Shown in pieces: positions 51,113 through 60,000 of a stretch of 64,000 bases of DNA (within the stretch, counting starts at the first letter, position 1; each line of letters begins with the position of its first letter). The DNA is from Pontibacillus chungwhensis (GTDB lineage: Bacteria; Bacillota; Bacilli; Bacillales; BH030062): the NCBI RefSeq assembly GCF_030166655.1, contig NZ_CP126446.1, positions 3,782,001-3,846,000 on the forward strand. Reading direction: 5' to 3'. The notes beneath the pieces are model-generated. The model was given only the letters and a program-made list of their open reading frames with translations. It made no database searches and was not told the origin of the DNA. The translations under genes were made by a program, and so were the position numbers.

Positions 51113-51140
51113 GGAAGTGTGGTCTTTTTTCGATAAAAAA

Positions 51141-51165
51141 GCCGCCCGAACATGATTCGGACGAC
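51141..51165 (-). terminator. Terminator of the persulfide dioxygenase gene
   Basis: The arms GCCGCCCGAA and TTCGGACGAC pair over 10 positions with two wobbles, around a 5-base loop, followed on the minus strand by TTTTTTATC. Confidence 0.85.
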
Positions 51166-51173
51166 TCAGTTAT

Positions 51174-52295
51174 TTATACAGCGCAGCGGTTCGGGCCGAC
51201 TTCCATTTCACGGCGTTCGTCTGCGTCTGGTTGCTTTTTACCCATATTGGTTTTGCGAATTTCTTCGTGACTGTTTGGCTGAGGCGGAAGGTTATCGGTC
51301 ACAAGGTGACGGAATTCACTCTCATCCTCTACCTGCAAACGATCGTTTTGCTTATAAAGCTCCTGCAGCTTCCCTTGCACCGTTCCTTCTTCATTCACTT
51401 CTTCCATTTTACCAAAGTGGGCCGGCAGAACGATTAAGTCCTGAGACAGATCTTTGTAGCGGCTGTAAAGCGTCTGACGAAGATCCTCTACCCAGTCTTC
51501 TGCTTTCCCGGCAAGGTCCGGACGGCCAATGGATTGAACGAATAAAATATCGCCTGTTAGCAAGTATTTCTGATCGACGATAAAGCTTGTGCTTCCGATC
51601 GTGTGACCTGGTGAATAGAAAGCAGCAACCTTCACATCGCCAACGGAGATTTCTGTGCCGTCTTCTAAACCACTATACGAAAACTCAACCCCGACATCAT
51701 CTTGTTTCGGGAACCAGTAAGTGGCGCCTTCTTGGTCAGCGAGTTCTTTACCTCCTGAGATATGGTCCGCGTGTAAATGGGTATCGAGCACGTGTTTAAT
51801 GGAGATGTTGTGCTTTTTCGCGAACTGTTTATAGTGGTCTGTCATACGGTTGGCATCCACAACAGCTGCCTCGCCGTTTGCTATGATCATGTAAGATAAG
51901 CACCCTTTTCCGAGGCGAAGGAACTGATACAGCTCGCCGCCACCGGTTAGATCCCCAATTTTGACCGGCTCAAGGTGTTCACTCCAGGCGGTCATTCCAC
52001 CTTCAAGGTAGGTAACCTCCTCAAGACCTGCTTCTTTCAGGATTTCAACGGCTTTCTGTGAAGAAATGCCTCGAGCACAAACGACGTAAACGGGTTGGTC
52101 ATTTGGAAGCTTTTCTTTCACGTCACCAGGATCGCTTTCGAGCGTTTTAAAAGGGATATTCAAACTGCGAACATTGCGGCCTTCTACAGCCCACCCTTCG
52201 TAGTCTTCCTCTTTTCGAATATCGAGAAGAAATACTTCCTCATTGTTCAGAATCTTTTTAGCTAATTCATCTACAGTTAATGGTTGTAGTGCCAT
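51174..52295 (-). CDS. Rhodanese-persulfide dioxygenase fusion (ETHE1/CstB-type metallo-beta-lactamase fold)
   Basis: A 373-residue two-domain protein for oxidising sulfane sulfur. The N-terminal rhodanese domain has the active Cys73 in VVCARGISS and [12 protein letters not shown] at its end. The metallo-beta-lactamase domain (about 120-310) has THLHADH (His173, His175, Asp177, His178), GHTIGS (His231) and TGD (Asp249), the one-iron set of persulfide dioxygenases. A C-terminal segment of about 60 residues follows. It converts glutathione- or bacillithiol-type persulfides to sulfite. The next gene in the operon is a TauE/SafE exporter, matching cst-type sulfide detoxification operons. A CstR/CsoR repressor gene is not in the window. 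Confidence 0.88.
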   Translation of the reverse strand: MALQPLTVDELAKKILNNEEVFLLDIRKEEDYEGWAVEGRNVRSLNIPFKTLESDPGDVKEKLPNDQPVYVVCARGISSQKAVEILKEAGLEEVTYLEGGMTAWSEHLEPVKIGDLTGGGELYQFLRLGKGCLSYMIIANGEAAVVDANRMTDHYKQFAKKHNISIKHVLDTHLHADHISGGKELADQEGATYWFPKQDDVGVEFSYSGLEDGTEISVGDVKVAAFYSPGHTIGSTSFIVDQKYLLTGDILFVQSIGRPDLAGKAEDWVEDLRQTLYSRYKDLSQDLIVLPAHFGKMEEVNEEGTVQGKLQELYKQNDRLQVEDESEFRHLVTDNLPPQPNSHEEIRKTNMGKKQPDADERREMEVGPNRCAV

Positions 52296-52316
52296 TTTAA
52301 ACCCTCCTGTTCATTG

Positions 52317-53093
52317 TTAAAGAAGAATGTCCCACCATATCTTGATGGCTGTGCCGACTATAAGTACGGCGAGAATCGTTTGCAGTACGTTCGTATTGGC
52401 TTTTTTCCCTGCTTCGGCTCCAAGTTGAGAGGTTATGATGCTTGCAATCCCGATCGCGATTGCAGGCATGATCGGTACATCACCTGAGAATAGCTTACCT
52501 GTTACAGCGCCAATCGATGAGATAAATGTGATGGCCAGTGAAGAAGCGATGGTCATCCGGGTCGGAATGTGAAGGATACTGAGCATAATCGGTACAAGTA
52601 AAAAAGCTCCGCCTGCACCGACGATTCCCGCTCCGATTCCGACGATAAATGCCGAAATAGAGGCGACCCATTTGTTAAAGTCCGGGTGATCCTTTCCTTC
52701 CGTCTGTTCGTGTGTCGGGATGAACATCATGACTACGGCAATCAGTGCAAGGACACCGTACACAATATTTACGACTTTCTCAGATAAGTACGAGGCTCCA
52801 AATCCTCCTAATAAGCTACCGATTAAGATACTTATGCCCATATAGACGATTAACGTTTTATGAAGGTAGTTCCCCTTACGGTACCCCCATACGCCTCCAA
52901 ATGAAGCTACGAAGACTTGCACAGCCACAATACCAGCAGCTGCATGGGCGCTGAAACCAGCGAAGCCCAGTAGTGGTGGGATATAAAGCACCATCGGATA
53001 ATTGACAATGGCACCGCCTATGCCAACTAATCCAGATACGAAAGAACCGACAAGTCCAATAGCAAAAACCGTTAACAATAATGACCATTCCAT
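52317..53093 (-). CDS. TauE/SafE (TSUP) family sulfite/organosulfonate exporter
   Basis: An eight-helix membrane protein of 258 residues with two related halves. Each half has the TSUP signature: VGSFVSGLVGIGGAIVNYPM near 15-34 and VGIGAGIVGAGGAFLLVPIM near 150. It probably exports sulfite made by the downstream persulfide dioxygenase, which starts 21 bases later. A GGTATAGGTAT motif about 90 bases upstream might be part of a regulator site, but I cannot assign it. Confidence 0.88.
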   Translation of the reverse strand: MEWSLLLTVFAIGLVGSFVSGLVGIGGAIVNYPMVLYIPPLLGFAGFSAHAAAGIVAVQVFVASFGGVWGYRKGNYLHKTLIVYMGISILIGSLLGGFGASYLSEKVVNIVYGVLALIAVVMMFIPTHEQTEGKDHPDFNKWVASISAFIVGIGAGIVGAGGAFLLVPIMLSILHIPTRMTIASSLAITFISSIGAVTGKLFSGDVPIMPAIAIGIASIITSQLGAEAGKKANTNVLQTILAVLIVGTAIKIWWDILL

Positions 53094-53234
53094 ACAACTA
53101 GCACCTCTTTACCTGCCACAGCTTCCTTCTTAGTCTGCAATCCCTGTCCACTTTTTATCCTAAAAATTAGGCTCACAATACCTATACCACTATCTGTACT
53201 CACAAAACATCAAAAATCCTTTCCTGCTTTAGAG

Positions 53235-53345
53235 AACGACAACATGCCAGACACCCTCCACTGCTTTAGTGCAGTGAAGGGTGTCTGGCACGCGTCTTCG
53301 CTTTAAAGGACCGCAGGGTGTCTGACACGCTGGGGTTTGTTACCG
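53235..53345. repeat. 37-bp GTGTCTGACAC family repeats
   Basis: A GTGTCTGGCACG core at 53281 and a GTGTCTGACACG core at 53318 are 37 bp apart. They are preceded by ACACCCTCCACTGCTTTAGTGCAGTGAAGG, itself an inverted repeat. They lie between mntP and the sulfite exporter gene. Confidence 0.8.
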
Positions 53346-53358
53346 TATTAAAGCAAGT

Positions 53359-53913
53359 TTATAGGATGAGCTGGAGGCCGAATGCGCAAAGGATGCTGCC
53401 TCCGAACATTTCTGAGTAGGTACCGAGGAGCCCTTGAACTTTCCTTCCGAGCAGAAGTCCTCCCCATGTGAGTACGGTACTGGCGAGTCCAAATAAAACG
53501 AGCGTTATAAGAGTACGAGCTCCGGACATTCCGAGACTTAGCCCGACTGAGAAGCTGTCTAAACTAACGCTTAAGGAGAAGATAATGAGGCCAAATCCTA
53601 CGGGTGTGAACGCAGGCGCGTCGTCTTTTTGAAAGGAGGAATAAAACATTTGCGCACCCAGAATTAGGAGCAATACCCCTCCGGCTACTGTCGCGACTGA
53701 ACCTAGCTGAGCAGATAGAAATCGGCCGACTACCATTCCGATAAAGGGCATGATTACATGGAATATTCCTACTGTAAGTCCGATCGTGCCTATTTTTCGA
53801 AGCCTGAGCGGAACCATTCCCATCCCAAGGCCGATTGAAAAAGCATCCATTCCTAATGCTACTGCCATCATGGTAAGCGTAACAATCTCTCCAATAATCG
53901 TGAACGAATCCAT
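53359..53913 (-). CDS. mntP: Manganese efflux pump MntP
   Basis: A 184-residue, six-helix membrane protein (DUF204) exporting Mn(II). The two halves each keep an acidic Asp in a helix: [15 protein letters not shown] near 22 and [16 protein letters not shown] near 120. It lies 64 bases after ywlC, as ywlD in B. subtilis. The gap is too short for a yybP-ykoY manganese riboswitch. Confidence 0.94.
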   Translation of the reverse strand: MDSFTIIGEIVTLTMMAVALGMDAFSIGLGMGMVPLRLRKIGTIGLTVGIFHVIMPFIGMVVGRFLSAQLGSVATVAGGVLLLILGAQMFYSSFQKDDAPAFTPVGFGLIIFSLSVSLDSFSVGLSLGMSGARTLITLVLFGLASTVLTWGGLLLGRKVQGLLGTYSEMFGGSILCAFGLQLIL

Positions 53914-53977
53914 AAAAAAACTCCCCCTCGGGACATGCTAGTTCAGCATATGCGAAAAAGGAGGAGTTTAGAAGAAG

Positions 53978-55027
53978 CTATTTGTCTTGGGTAATAACGC
54001 TAGTTGATGCTTTCTTTAACCGGTTCATAACAGCATAGCCCATCCCGTATTCCGGGAAGCTTTCACATAGGATCACGTCAATGGTATCGGTAGAAAACGC
54101 GCGCAGGGCGCTATACAAGTGAACAGCCACTTCGCTTAACTGCTCACGAGAACCACATACCTGTACCTCATCTGCTTCGATTTGATCCACATGTTCCTCA
54201 CTGATAATGACACCGACGCGTTTGTCATTCTCTCTAAGCTGGTCAATCTGACTTTGAAGAAATTCAAGGTCTCCTTCTACAAGCCAAAGAGGGGCTTCAG
54301 GGGCATAGTGCGTATACTTCATGCCTGGTGATTTTGGTTTTTCTTTTTGATTTAGTAAAGCGGCATCGAAGTCCGTCGGCCCCACTACGCTCTCAAGGTC
54401 TTCTTTTGTAATGCCACCTGGTCTTAAAATTACCGGACGGTCCCCTGTGCAATCCACAACGGTCGATTCAACGCCTACGCCTGTCTGGCCCCCGTCTACA
54501 ATTCCAGCAACGCGGCCATTCAGATCTTTGTACACGTGATCGGCTGACGTTGGGCTCGGGCGACCAGAGCGGTTCGCACTCGGCGCAGCGAGCGGGAGCC
54601 TGCACGCTTGTAATAATGCACGGGCTACCGGATGATCAGGAATCCGGACGCCCACAGAAGATAATCCTGCCGTTACATTTGAGGCACAGGCGCCGTTGCT
54701 CTCTAAAATAAGGGTAAGCGGTCCAGGCATAAAGGCATCGATTAGCTTATGGGCGATGTCCGGAATATGCGTCACCACGTCTTCAATATGCATTTTATCG
54801 GCTACGTGCACAATAAGCGGATTGTCAGCCGGCCGACCTTTAGCTGCAAAAATGTGTTGCACCGCTTCGTCATTCAGCGCATTCGCCCCAAGGCCGTACA
54901 CCGTTTCAGTAGGAAAAGCGACAGCCTGATTCTCTTTAAGACATTCGGCCGCTTCATGGATTTGTTGATCGTAATCGTTTATATGTTGAGGATCGATGGT
55001 CCAAAATTTCGTTTCTGTTGTACTCAA
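53978..55027 (-). CDS. ywlC: L-threonylcarbamoyladenylate synthase (TsaC/Sua5)
   Basis: Makes threonylcarbamoyl-AMP for the t6A37 modification of ANN-decoding tRNAs. The 349 residues include the YrdC domain (about 20-210: FPTETVYGLGANAL, AKGRPADNPLIVHV, SANRSGRPSPT) and the Sua5 C-terminal domain with SPGMKYTHYAPEAP. The first ATG (MSTTETKFW) is used. Confidence 0.96.
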   Translation of the reverse strand: MSTTETKFWTIDPQHINDYDQQIHEAAECLKENQAVAFPTETVYGLGANALNDEAVQHIFAAKGRPADNPLIVHVADKMHIEDVVTHIPDIAHKLIDAFMPGPLTLILESNGACASNVTAGLSSVGVRIPDHPVARALLQACRLPLAAPSANRSGRPSPTSADHVYKDLNGRVAGIVDGGQTGVGVESTVVDCTGDRPVILRPGGITKEDLESVVGPTDFDAALLNQKEKPKSPGMKYTHYAPEAPLWLVEGDLEFLQSQIDQLRENDKRVGVIISEEHVDQIEADEVQVCGSREQLSEVAVHLYSALRAFSTDTIDVILCESFPEYGMGYAVMNRLKKASTSVITQDK

Positions 55028-55185
55028 GGTTCGAGCATCCTTTCTCTGTTTGCCAACATTATTCTTATATTATGAGCTTTCTTCTCCCTTTTCTGCAAGT
55101 CCTCTACCTATTCTTATGAGTAAGATCTACTTAAAACGGGTAGAGTGTAATTGTGCAACCAAACAAATGTATGGAGGGATTTTTC

Positions 55186-55602
55186 ATGAAAGTACTTTAT
55201 ACAGCAGAAGCAACAGCAAAAGGCGGACGCGAAGGTTCCGTTTCAACATCTGATAATAAAGTTGAACATAATCTGTCTACGCCAGAAGGTCTTGGCGGCC
55301 AAGGCGGAGACGGTACAAACCCTGAACAATTATTCGCATGTGGCTATTCAGCGTGCTTCGATGGCGCACTAAACCTTGTTGCCGATCAGTCTGGTGAACA
55401 GATTGAATCAACGGTTACAGCTAAAGTTGATATCGGTAAAGGAAACGACGGCTTAGGTCTTGGCGTGAACTTACATGTTGAGATCAGCGGTGTTGACCAA
55501 GCTAAAGCTGAAGAACTTGTGAATAAGGCACACGATGTATGCCCTTATTCTAAAGCGACACGCGGTAACATCGAAGTTTCTCTAGAAACGAAGGCTGTGT
55601 AA
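55186..55602 (+). CDS. ohr: Ohr/OsmC-family organic hydroperoxide peroxidase
   Basis: A 138-residue thiol peroxidase that reduces organic hydroperoxides with a Cys pair. The first Cys is in NPEQLFACGYSACFDGAL and the second in AHDVCPYSKATRGNIEV, the Ohr pattern. GGAGGG lies 6 bases before the ATG at 55186; 11 upstream codons are also open but unsupported. It is on the plus strand, divergent from ywlC, and is not at this place in B. subtilis. No OhrR gene or clear OhrR box is seen. Confidence 0.92.
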   Translation: MKVLYTAEATAKGGREGSVSTSDNKVEHNLSTPEGLGGQGGDGTNPEQLFACGYSACFDGALNLVADQSGEQIESTVTAKVDIGKGNDGLGLGVNLHVEISGVDQAKAEELVNKAHDVCPYSKATRGNIEVSLETKAV

Positions 55603-55622
55603 AGCAGGCTTTTAGACTCAGG

Positions 55623-55650
55623 AAGAGGCTATCCTATAGGATAGCCTCTT
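55623..55650 (+). terminator. Terminator of ohr
   Basis: A perfect palindrome AAGAGGCTATCCTA/TAGGATAGCCTCTT, 14-bp arms, followed by TTTTTA. Confidence 0.9.
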
Positions 55651-55663
55651 TTTATATAGCAAA

Positions 55664-55735
55664 TGTGAATAAAAGGGGGGTTCATCCACATGTTTGCACA
55701 AGTTATTAACAAGTGTTATCCACAAGTGTGAATAA
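55664..55735. promoter_or_regulatory. DnaA-box cluster
   Basis: Within 72 bp there are three exact TTATNCACA boxes: 55664-55672 (minus, TTATTCACA), 55716-55724 (plus, TTATCCACA) and 55727-55735 (minus, TTATTCACA). One-mismatch sites are at 55682-55690 (TCATCCACA) and 55703-55711 (TTATTAACA). The cluster fills the gap between the ohr terminator and the stop of the ywlB-like gene. Confidence 0.8.
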
Positions 55736-56164
55736 CTAACTCTTACTCGATTCATAGCACCACCAGTTTCCGGTTTGTGCTGGTAACTCTTTCTCATCAA
55801 TCGGGACGGCGGATGAGTCTATTTGTTGATACTGATAGGTTTGAAGCAATGGTTCTAGCGTGCGTTGATGACTGAAGACATATAATTTCTGAAGGCCTTG
55901 CTCTTCCACGTGTTGCTGTAAGACTTCGAAAAGTGTGAGGACAAGCTCTGGTCTTACTCCGGATTGGAAGTATAGGGATCTTAGCCAAACGGACTCTTCT
56001 TCGACGGGCACAAGAGCTACAAATCCTTGCTGCTCGCCGTTTAATGTGACGATGTGTCCGTGTTCCATTAAGCGCTCCCGATCTGTTAGCTGTTCTAGCT
56101 TATCCCCAAAGAAATCTTCCATTGTGGATTCTTTATGATCTTTTATATGAGTAAGTTCAATCAT
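55736..56164 (-). CDS. Putative GNAT-like protein (YwlB-like by position)
   Basis: A 142-residue protein starting MIELTHIKDHKESTM. Features that could be a GNAT fold are HIVTLNGEQQGFVALVPVEE, VWLRSLYFQSGVRPELVLTL (a beta4-alpha3-like step without a clear glycine loop) and LQKLYVFSHQRTLEPLL. By position, between spoIIR and ywlC, it corresponds to B. subtilis ywlB, a predicted acetyltransferase, but similarity is not something I can verify. Its stop codon follows directly after the last DnaA box. Confidence 0.65.
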   Translation of the reverse strand: MIELTHIKDHKESTMEDFFGDKLEQLTDRERLMEHGHIVTLNGEQQGFVALVPVEEESVWLRSLYFQSGVRPELVLTLFEVLQQHVEEQGLQKLYVFSHQRTLEPLLQTYQYQQIDSSAVPIDEKELPAQTGNWWCYESSKS

Positions 56165-56229
56165 ATAATTCCCTCCCTGGCATTGTTACTACTATCTATA
56201 TGAAATGCTAGAGAGAATATGATAGATTT

Positions 56230-56916
56230 CTATAAAAAGCTAAACCACTCGGTTAAGAAGAACTTCACTTCGACTTTTTCTCGCTCTGCTTTTGCACTTG
56301 AGTCTACTTCTTCTTTTGGCTCTTCTTTCGTTGTGGACTGCTCCTCTTCGATCTCTTGAGCCGGTTCATCTGTTGTTTCTGCAGCTACTGATGTGCCGTT
56401 ATTGAAATCAAGGAAGCAAAGTGGTGGGAATAGCACACACCACCAGTTGGCTCCATCTCCATTACCTAACGTAATTAAGATTGCTTCATATTCACCAGCT
56501 GGGTAAAGATACGTTCCATAAAGTTTAGCCGGAAATTCTACATGCTTCCCGTAATCCACAGTGTAAGATGTTTGAACACCTTCTTCTTTCAACACGTTAT
56601 CCACAATTTCCTCTAATTCACCTAGTCGGCTCTGAATTAGTTCACGAGCTGCTTCAATAGAGGTTAACTCCTCGACCCAAACGGTGATCTCAGCATTGAC
56701 GGCGTCTCTTACTTTTCGTTTAATCGCCTGATCTCGATCACGGTCACTATTTGCTAGAATGCGTAAACGAATGGCTTGATCTGGAATGACTTGAATATCC
56801 GTGCCACGGTCAGGCGCCTCATTATACCCTTCCAATGTATAAGGAAACAATACCGCACAAAGCACAACCAACAACGCAACACCAACCGCTTTCTTTACAT
56901 TCACCTTCTTCAACAT
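56230..56916 (-). CDS. spoIIR: Stage II sporulation protein R
   Basis: A forespore-secreted signal that triggers SpoIIGA to cleave pro-sigma-E in the mother cell. It has 228 residues from the ATG at 56916 (GGGGG 8 bases upstream). An N-terminal export helix (VGVALLVVLCAVLFPY) is followed by RLRILANSDRDRDQAIKRKV and the signature GDGANWWCVLFPPLCFLDF, then an acidic tail. It contains an isolated exact DnaA box at 56597-56605. Confidence 0.95.
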   Translation of the reverse strand: MLKKVNVKKAVGVALLVVLCAVLFPYTLEGYNEAPDRGTDIQVIPDQAIRLRILANSDRDRDQAIKRKVRDAVNAEITVWVEELTSIEAARELIQSRLGELEEIVDNVLKEEGVQTSYTVDYGKHVEFPAKLYGTYLYPAGEYEAILITLGNGDGANWWCVLFPPLCFLDFNNGTSVAAETTDEPAQEIEEEQSTTKEEPKEEVDSSAKAEREKVEVKFFLTEWFSFL

Positions 56917-56969
56917 ATTCATATCCCCCGTCCCCTTTATGTTTTGCTTCGTCCTTTTCTCTTACAACC

Positions 56970-56998
56970 AGTATGAACAGCAAACCACCCCCCTATAC
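56970..56998 (-). promoter_or_regulatory. Candidate sigma-F promoter of spoIIR
   Basis: Minus strand: GTATA at 56998-56994, 15 bases, GTTCATACT at 56978-56970, one mismatch from the GGnnAnAnT -10. spoIIR is a classic sigma-F gene, which raises the prior. Confidence 0.5.
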
Positions 56999-57024
56999 CC
57001 AAAAATCTACTAAAATTTAAAACT

Positions 57025-57225
57025 ATCACTTTAGTAGGGTGAAGGGGGAAAGGGTGTCTGACACGCTTTAGTGCTGTATAAAAACGGGGCGTGTCTACAC
57101 CCTTTAGTGCTGTACAAGAACGGGGCGTGTCTGACACCCTTTAGTGCTGTACAAGAACGGAGCGTGTCTGACACCCTTTAGTACTGTACAAGAACGGGGC
57201 GTGTCTGACACGCTGGTGTGCTTTA
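57025..57225. repeat. 37-bp GTGTCTGACAC tandem repeats, about five units
   Basis: Five head-to-tail units of about 37 bp of the form CTTTAGTGCTGTACAAGAA then CGGGGCGTGTCTGACACC. One unit has lost a G (GTGTCTACACC). They fill the 339-bp gap between prmC and spoIIR. Confidence 0.93.
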
Positions 57226-57242
57226 AAGCTGTGCATAGAAAA

Positions 57243-57268
57243 AGCCTGGCTCGTTTTAGAGCCAGGCT
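57243..57268 (-). terminator. Terminator overlapping the prmC stop codon
   Basis: The perfect 10-bp arms AGCCTGGCTC and GAGCCAGGCT are followed on the minus strand by TTTTTC. The prmC TAA (57256-57258) lies in the loop edge and the last codons form the right arm. Confidence 0.88.
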
Positions 57269-58119
57269 AGGATGATGCGGTCTTTTTGGTTGATGTCTTG
57301 TATGACGTTTAAGTTGGCGTATGGGAAAGTTTCGTGAATAATAGCGGAAACATCTTCTCCTTGGTTATGGCCGATTTCAAAGGCAAGGAGTGTTTCTTCT
57401 GCTTTTACTTTTGGAACCTGACTCACAATTGCTCGGTAAGCAGCAAGTCCGTTATCGTCAGCAAATAGCGCTAGTTCAGGATCGTGATTGACGACCACAT
57501 CAGATAAGCTTGAGCGGTCAGATTCTGGAATGTACGGGGGATTAGAGACGATCACATCCATCTTCTCCCCTGTTTCTACAATTGGCTCGAGGAAGCTTCC
57601 CTCATAGAAGGAAATCTCTGCTCCAAGACTCGTTGCATTCTCTCTTGCAACTTTTAGCGCCTCAGGGGATAAATCGACAGCTTTCATGGAGACGCGTTGT
57701 AGCTCTAGCGCGAGTGTAATCGCAATAATGCCACTACCTGTTCCTATATCCACCATGTTCAGCGTCTGGTCACTCCAGCCTTTCTTTTTCAGCTGATCCG
57801 TCACTGCTACAATAAGCTCTTCTGTTTCTGGGCGAGGGATCAGAACGTGACCATTCACGATAAAGTCACGACCGTAAAACTCTTCTTGCCCGATTAGATG
57901 CTGAACAGGGACGCCTTCTTCTGCATGGGTGCGGATATCTTTCTCGAACTGAGCAAAAAGCTCAGGATCGATTCCATCCCTTCCATTTGCAAGGAGCTGG
58001 GCACGGCTGCATTCTAAATGGTGCATCAGTAATAAATCCGCCACGTTTGCTTCTCGATCTCTCTCCGTTAAAAAAGAGGAAGCCCAGCGACGGGCTTCCC
58101 AAATTGTTTGATTCGACAT
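57256..58119 (-). CDS. prmC: Release factor glutamine N5-methyltransferase
   Basis: Methylates the GGQ glutamine of release factors with SAM. It has 287 residues from the ATG at 58119. An N-terminal helical domain has FLTERDREANVADLLLMHHL, followed by a SAM fold with VDIGTGSGIIAITLAL and the catalytic NPPYIPESD. The ATG follows the prfA stop by one base, so the enzyme is co-translated with its substrate. Confidence 0.96.
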   Translation of the reverse strand: MSNQTIWEARRWASSFLTERDREANVADLLLMHHLECSRAQLLANGRDGIDPELFAQFEKDIRTHAEEGVPVQHLIGQEEFYGRDFIVNGHVLIPRPETEELIVAVTDQLKKKGWSDQTLNMVDIGTGSGIIAITLALELQRVSMKAVDLSPEALKVARENATSLGAEISFYEGSFLEPIVETGEKMDVIVSNPPYIPESDRSSLSDVVVNHDPELALFADDNGLAAYRAIVSQVPKVKAEETLLAFEIGHNQGEDVSAIIHETFPYANLNVIQDINQKDRIILAWL

Positions 58120-58120
58120 G

Positions 58121-59191
58121 TTATTCTCCGATCGAAGCAAGCGCTTTTGTTTGTTCTTCCATAATCAACGCTTCTGTGATCTCGTTTAGGTTACCTTCAA
58201 GAATCTTATCAAGCTTCTGAATCGTTAACCCAATACGGTGATCGGTCACACGGTTTTGTGGGAAGTTGTACGTACGAATACGCTCAGAACGATCCCCTGA
58301 ACCAACAGCAGACTTACGGTTCTCATCATACTTCGCTTGTTCTTCCTGTTGGAATTTCTCATAAATACGTGCACGTAAGATCTTCATGGCTTTCTCTTTG
58401 TTCTTGATCTGGGATTTTTCATCCTGACAAGAAGCAACGATTCCAGTTGGTTCGTGCGTTAGACGAACGGCAGACATAGTGGTGTTAACACTCTGTCCTC
58501 CTGGTCCACTTGATGCGAACGTATCCACTCGAATTTCTTTCTCATTAATGTCGACTTCGACTTCTTCTGCTTCTGGCAGACAAGCGACAGTCGCTGTAGA
58601 CGTGTGAATACGGCCTCCAGATTCCGTTTGTGGTACACGTTGTACGCGGTGTGCACCATTTTCGAACTTCAGCTTGGAGAATGCGCCACTCCCGTTTATC
58701 ATAAAGATAATCTCTTTATATCCGCCTACTTCACTTTCATGAGCTTCAATGACTTCTGTCTTCCAGCCATTTGCTTCTGCATAACGGGAGTACATGCGAT
58801 AAAGGTCTCCAGCAAACAAGGCTGCTTCATCGCCACCCGCTGCACCACGAACTTCCATAATAACGTTCTTATCGTCATTTGGATCTTTCGGGATAAGAAG
58901 GATCTTAAGGCGCTCTTCCATCTTGTCTTTCTCTGCAGAGAGTTCAGAAATCTCTTCTTTCGTCATTTCTTTCATCTCATCATCAAGATCTTCTTCAAGC
59001 ATGGCTTTGGCGTCATCAAGCTGCTGAACCGTATCTTTGTATTCGCGGTAAACTTGAACCGTTTCTTCAAGGCCCGCTTGCTCTTTCGAGTATTCACGTA
59101 GTTTGTTTGAATCGTTCACGATTTCCGGGTCGCTAAGCAATTCATTTAGTTTTTCATACCGATCTTCTAAGGTTTGAAGTCTATCTAACAC
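58121..59191 (-). CDS. prfA: Peptide chain release factor 1
   Basis: Terminates translation at UAA and UAG. The GGQ motif lies in [18 protein letters not shown], the codon-reading loop region contains [18 protein letters not shown], and the C-terminal [17 protein letters not shown] follows. Translation most likely starts at GTG 59191, where AGGTGG is 6 bases upstream and the protein begins [18 protein letters not shown] with 356 residues, the B. subtilis length. An ATG at 59197 is too close to that site. Confidence 0.95.
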   Translation of the reverse strand: MLDRLQTLEDRYEKLNELLSDPEIVNDSNKLREYSKEQAGLEETVQVYREYKDTVQQLDDAKAMLEEDLDDEMKEMTKEEISELSAEKDKMEERLKILLIPKDPNDDKNVIMEVRGAAGGDEAALFAGDLYRMYSRYAEANGWKTEVIEAHESEVGGYKEIIFMINGSGAFSKLKFENGAHRVQRVPQTESGGRIHTSTATVACLPEAEEVEVDINEKEIRVDTFASSGPGGQSVNTTMSAVRLTHEPTGIVASCQDEKSQIKNKEKAMKILRARIYEKFQQEEQAKYDENRKSAVGSGDRSERIRTYNFPQNRVTDHRIGLTIQKLDKILEGNLNEITEALIMEEQTKALASIGE

Positions 59192-59309
59192 TTGCATCCA
59201 CCTCTTTTTTGTCCATAACAGTCTAATTATAGTATAGGCGATAAAGGGAGTCAAAAGAAGTCATAACCGCACATTTTTTAAATCCTTTCCCTTCTGGCCT
59301 TATGTAAAA

Positions 59310-59333
59310 AGGTCAGCTACTTGTAGCTGACCT
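59310..59333 (-). terminator. Terminator of the yhcN-family gene
   Basis: The perfect 10-bp arms AGGTCAGCTA and TAGCTGACCT surround a CTTG loop, with TTTTTAC after it on the minus strand. Confidence 0.85.
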
Positions 59334-59344
59334 CCTTCTTTATT

Positions 59345-59390
59345 GCTGTAAAGCAGCGACGGGTGTCTGACACCCTTTAGCTTACTATAG
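59345..59390. repeat. Single 37-bp-family unit
   Basis: One GTGTCTGACAC core followed by CCTTTAG, just past the stop of the lipoprotein gene. The 59192-59390 gap otherwise holds only the terminator. Confidence 0.75.
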
Positions 59391-59816
59391 TTAATCGACA
59401 ATTTTCACTCGGATGTTGTAACGAGGAAGGGCGCGCTGGATGGCTGTTTTAATGTTTTGGGTTGTTACCATGCGCTCGTCATTGCTCTTAATGTCTTCAT
59501 CTACTGTGACCCTGACGCGCACGACATCTTTATTGAAGATCACACGGCGCACCTTAACGCCTTCTAGAGTGTCGACTGCTTCATATACTTTCTCACGATC
59601 TTTACGAAGTCCCCAAGTCTCCCCCACTTGGTTAATCTGCATCGGATTATCTGATTGCAAATTTCGGGAACGCTTCGGCTCATGGTGCATCATGGAATCC
59701 GTGTTCCGTGCAAAGAATTGAACATCCTGCACTTCATCTGTCGCCTGTGGATTTGATGCGCATGCGCTTAGTAACACGGCGGCTGCTAAACCTACTGACA
59801 CTAAAGCTATTCTCAT
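59391..59816 (-). CDS. YhcN/YlaJ-family sporulation lipoprotein
   Basis: A 141-residue lipoprotein with the lipobox LLSAC at Cys19. The C-terminal part has the YhcN/YlaJ pattern: YEAVDTLEGVKVRRVIFNKD then RVRVTVDEDIKSNDERMV. In B. subtilis such proteins are inner spore-membrane or coat-associated and affect germination or outgrowth. It lies between prfA and tdk. Confidence 0.85.
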   Translation of the reverse strand: MRIALVSVGLAAAVLLSACASNPQATDEVQDVQFFARNTDSMMHHEPKRSRNLQSDNPMQINQVGETWGLRKDREKVYEAVDTLEGVKVRRVIFNKDVVRVRVTVDEDIKSNDERMVTTQNIKTAIQRALPRYNIRVKIVD

Positions 59817-59894
59817 GGAGAAACCTCCTTTTCAGCTTGTTTCTAATAGCTTCTCCATAAGAATCAGGACTATGTTTGAACACAAACGGTAAAT

Positions 59895-59965
59895 CGAGGA
59901 AGAAAAGCACTGTAGTGCGGTACCGTGCGAAAGGGTGTCTGACACCATGTACTGCTTTAGTGCAC
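59895..59965. repeat. 37-bp-family unit
   Basis: GTGTCTGACACC at 59936-59947, flanked by GTAGTGCGGTACCGTGCGAAAG and TGCTTTAGTGCACTAAA, in the gap between tdk and the lipoprotein gene. Confidence 0.75.
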
Positions 59966-59971
59966 TAAAAA

Positions 59972-59994
59972 GCCCCTTCCGTTGTGGAAAGGGC
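59972..59994 (-). terminator. Terminator of tdk
   Basis: The arms GCCCCTTCC and GGAAAGGGC pair over 9 positions with one wobble, followed on the minus strand by TTTTTAG; 6 bases past the stop. Confidence 0.88.
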
Positions 59995-60000
59995 GTTTGG

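Noticed and set aside
53914-53977. Manganese (yybP-ykoY) riboswitch for mntP
   Set aside because: The gap to ywlC is only 64 bases and shows none of the conserved loops.
55653-55740. Replication origin
   Set aside because: There is a DnaA-box cluster but no AT-rich unwinding element, dnaA or dnaN; the neighbourhood is the ywl region, so a non-origin cluster is more likely.
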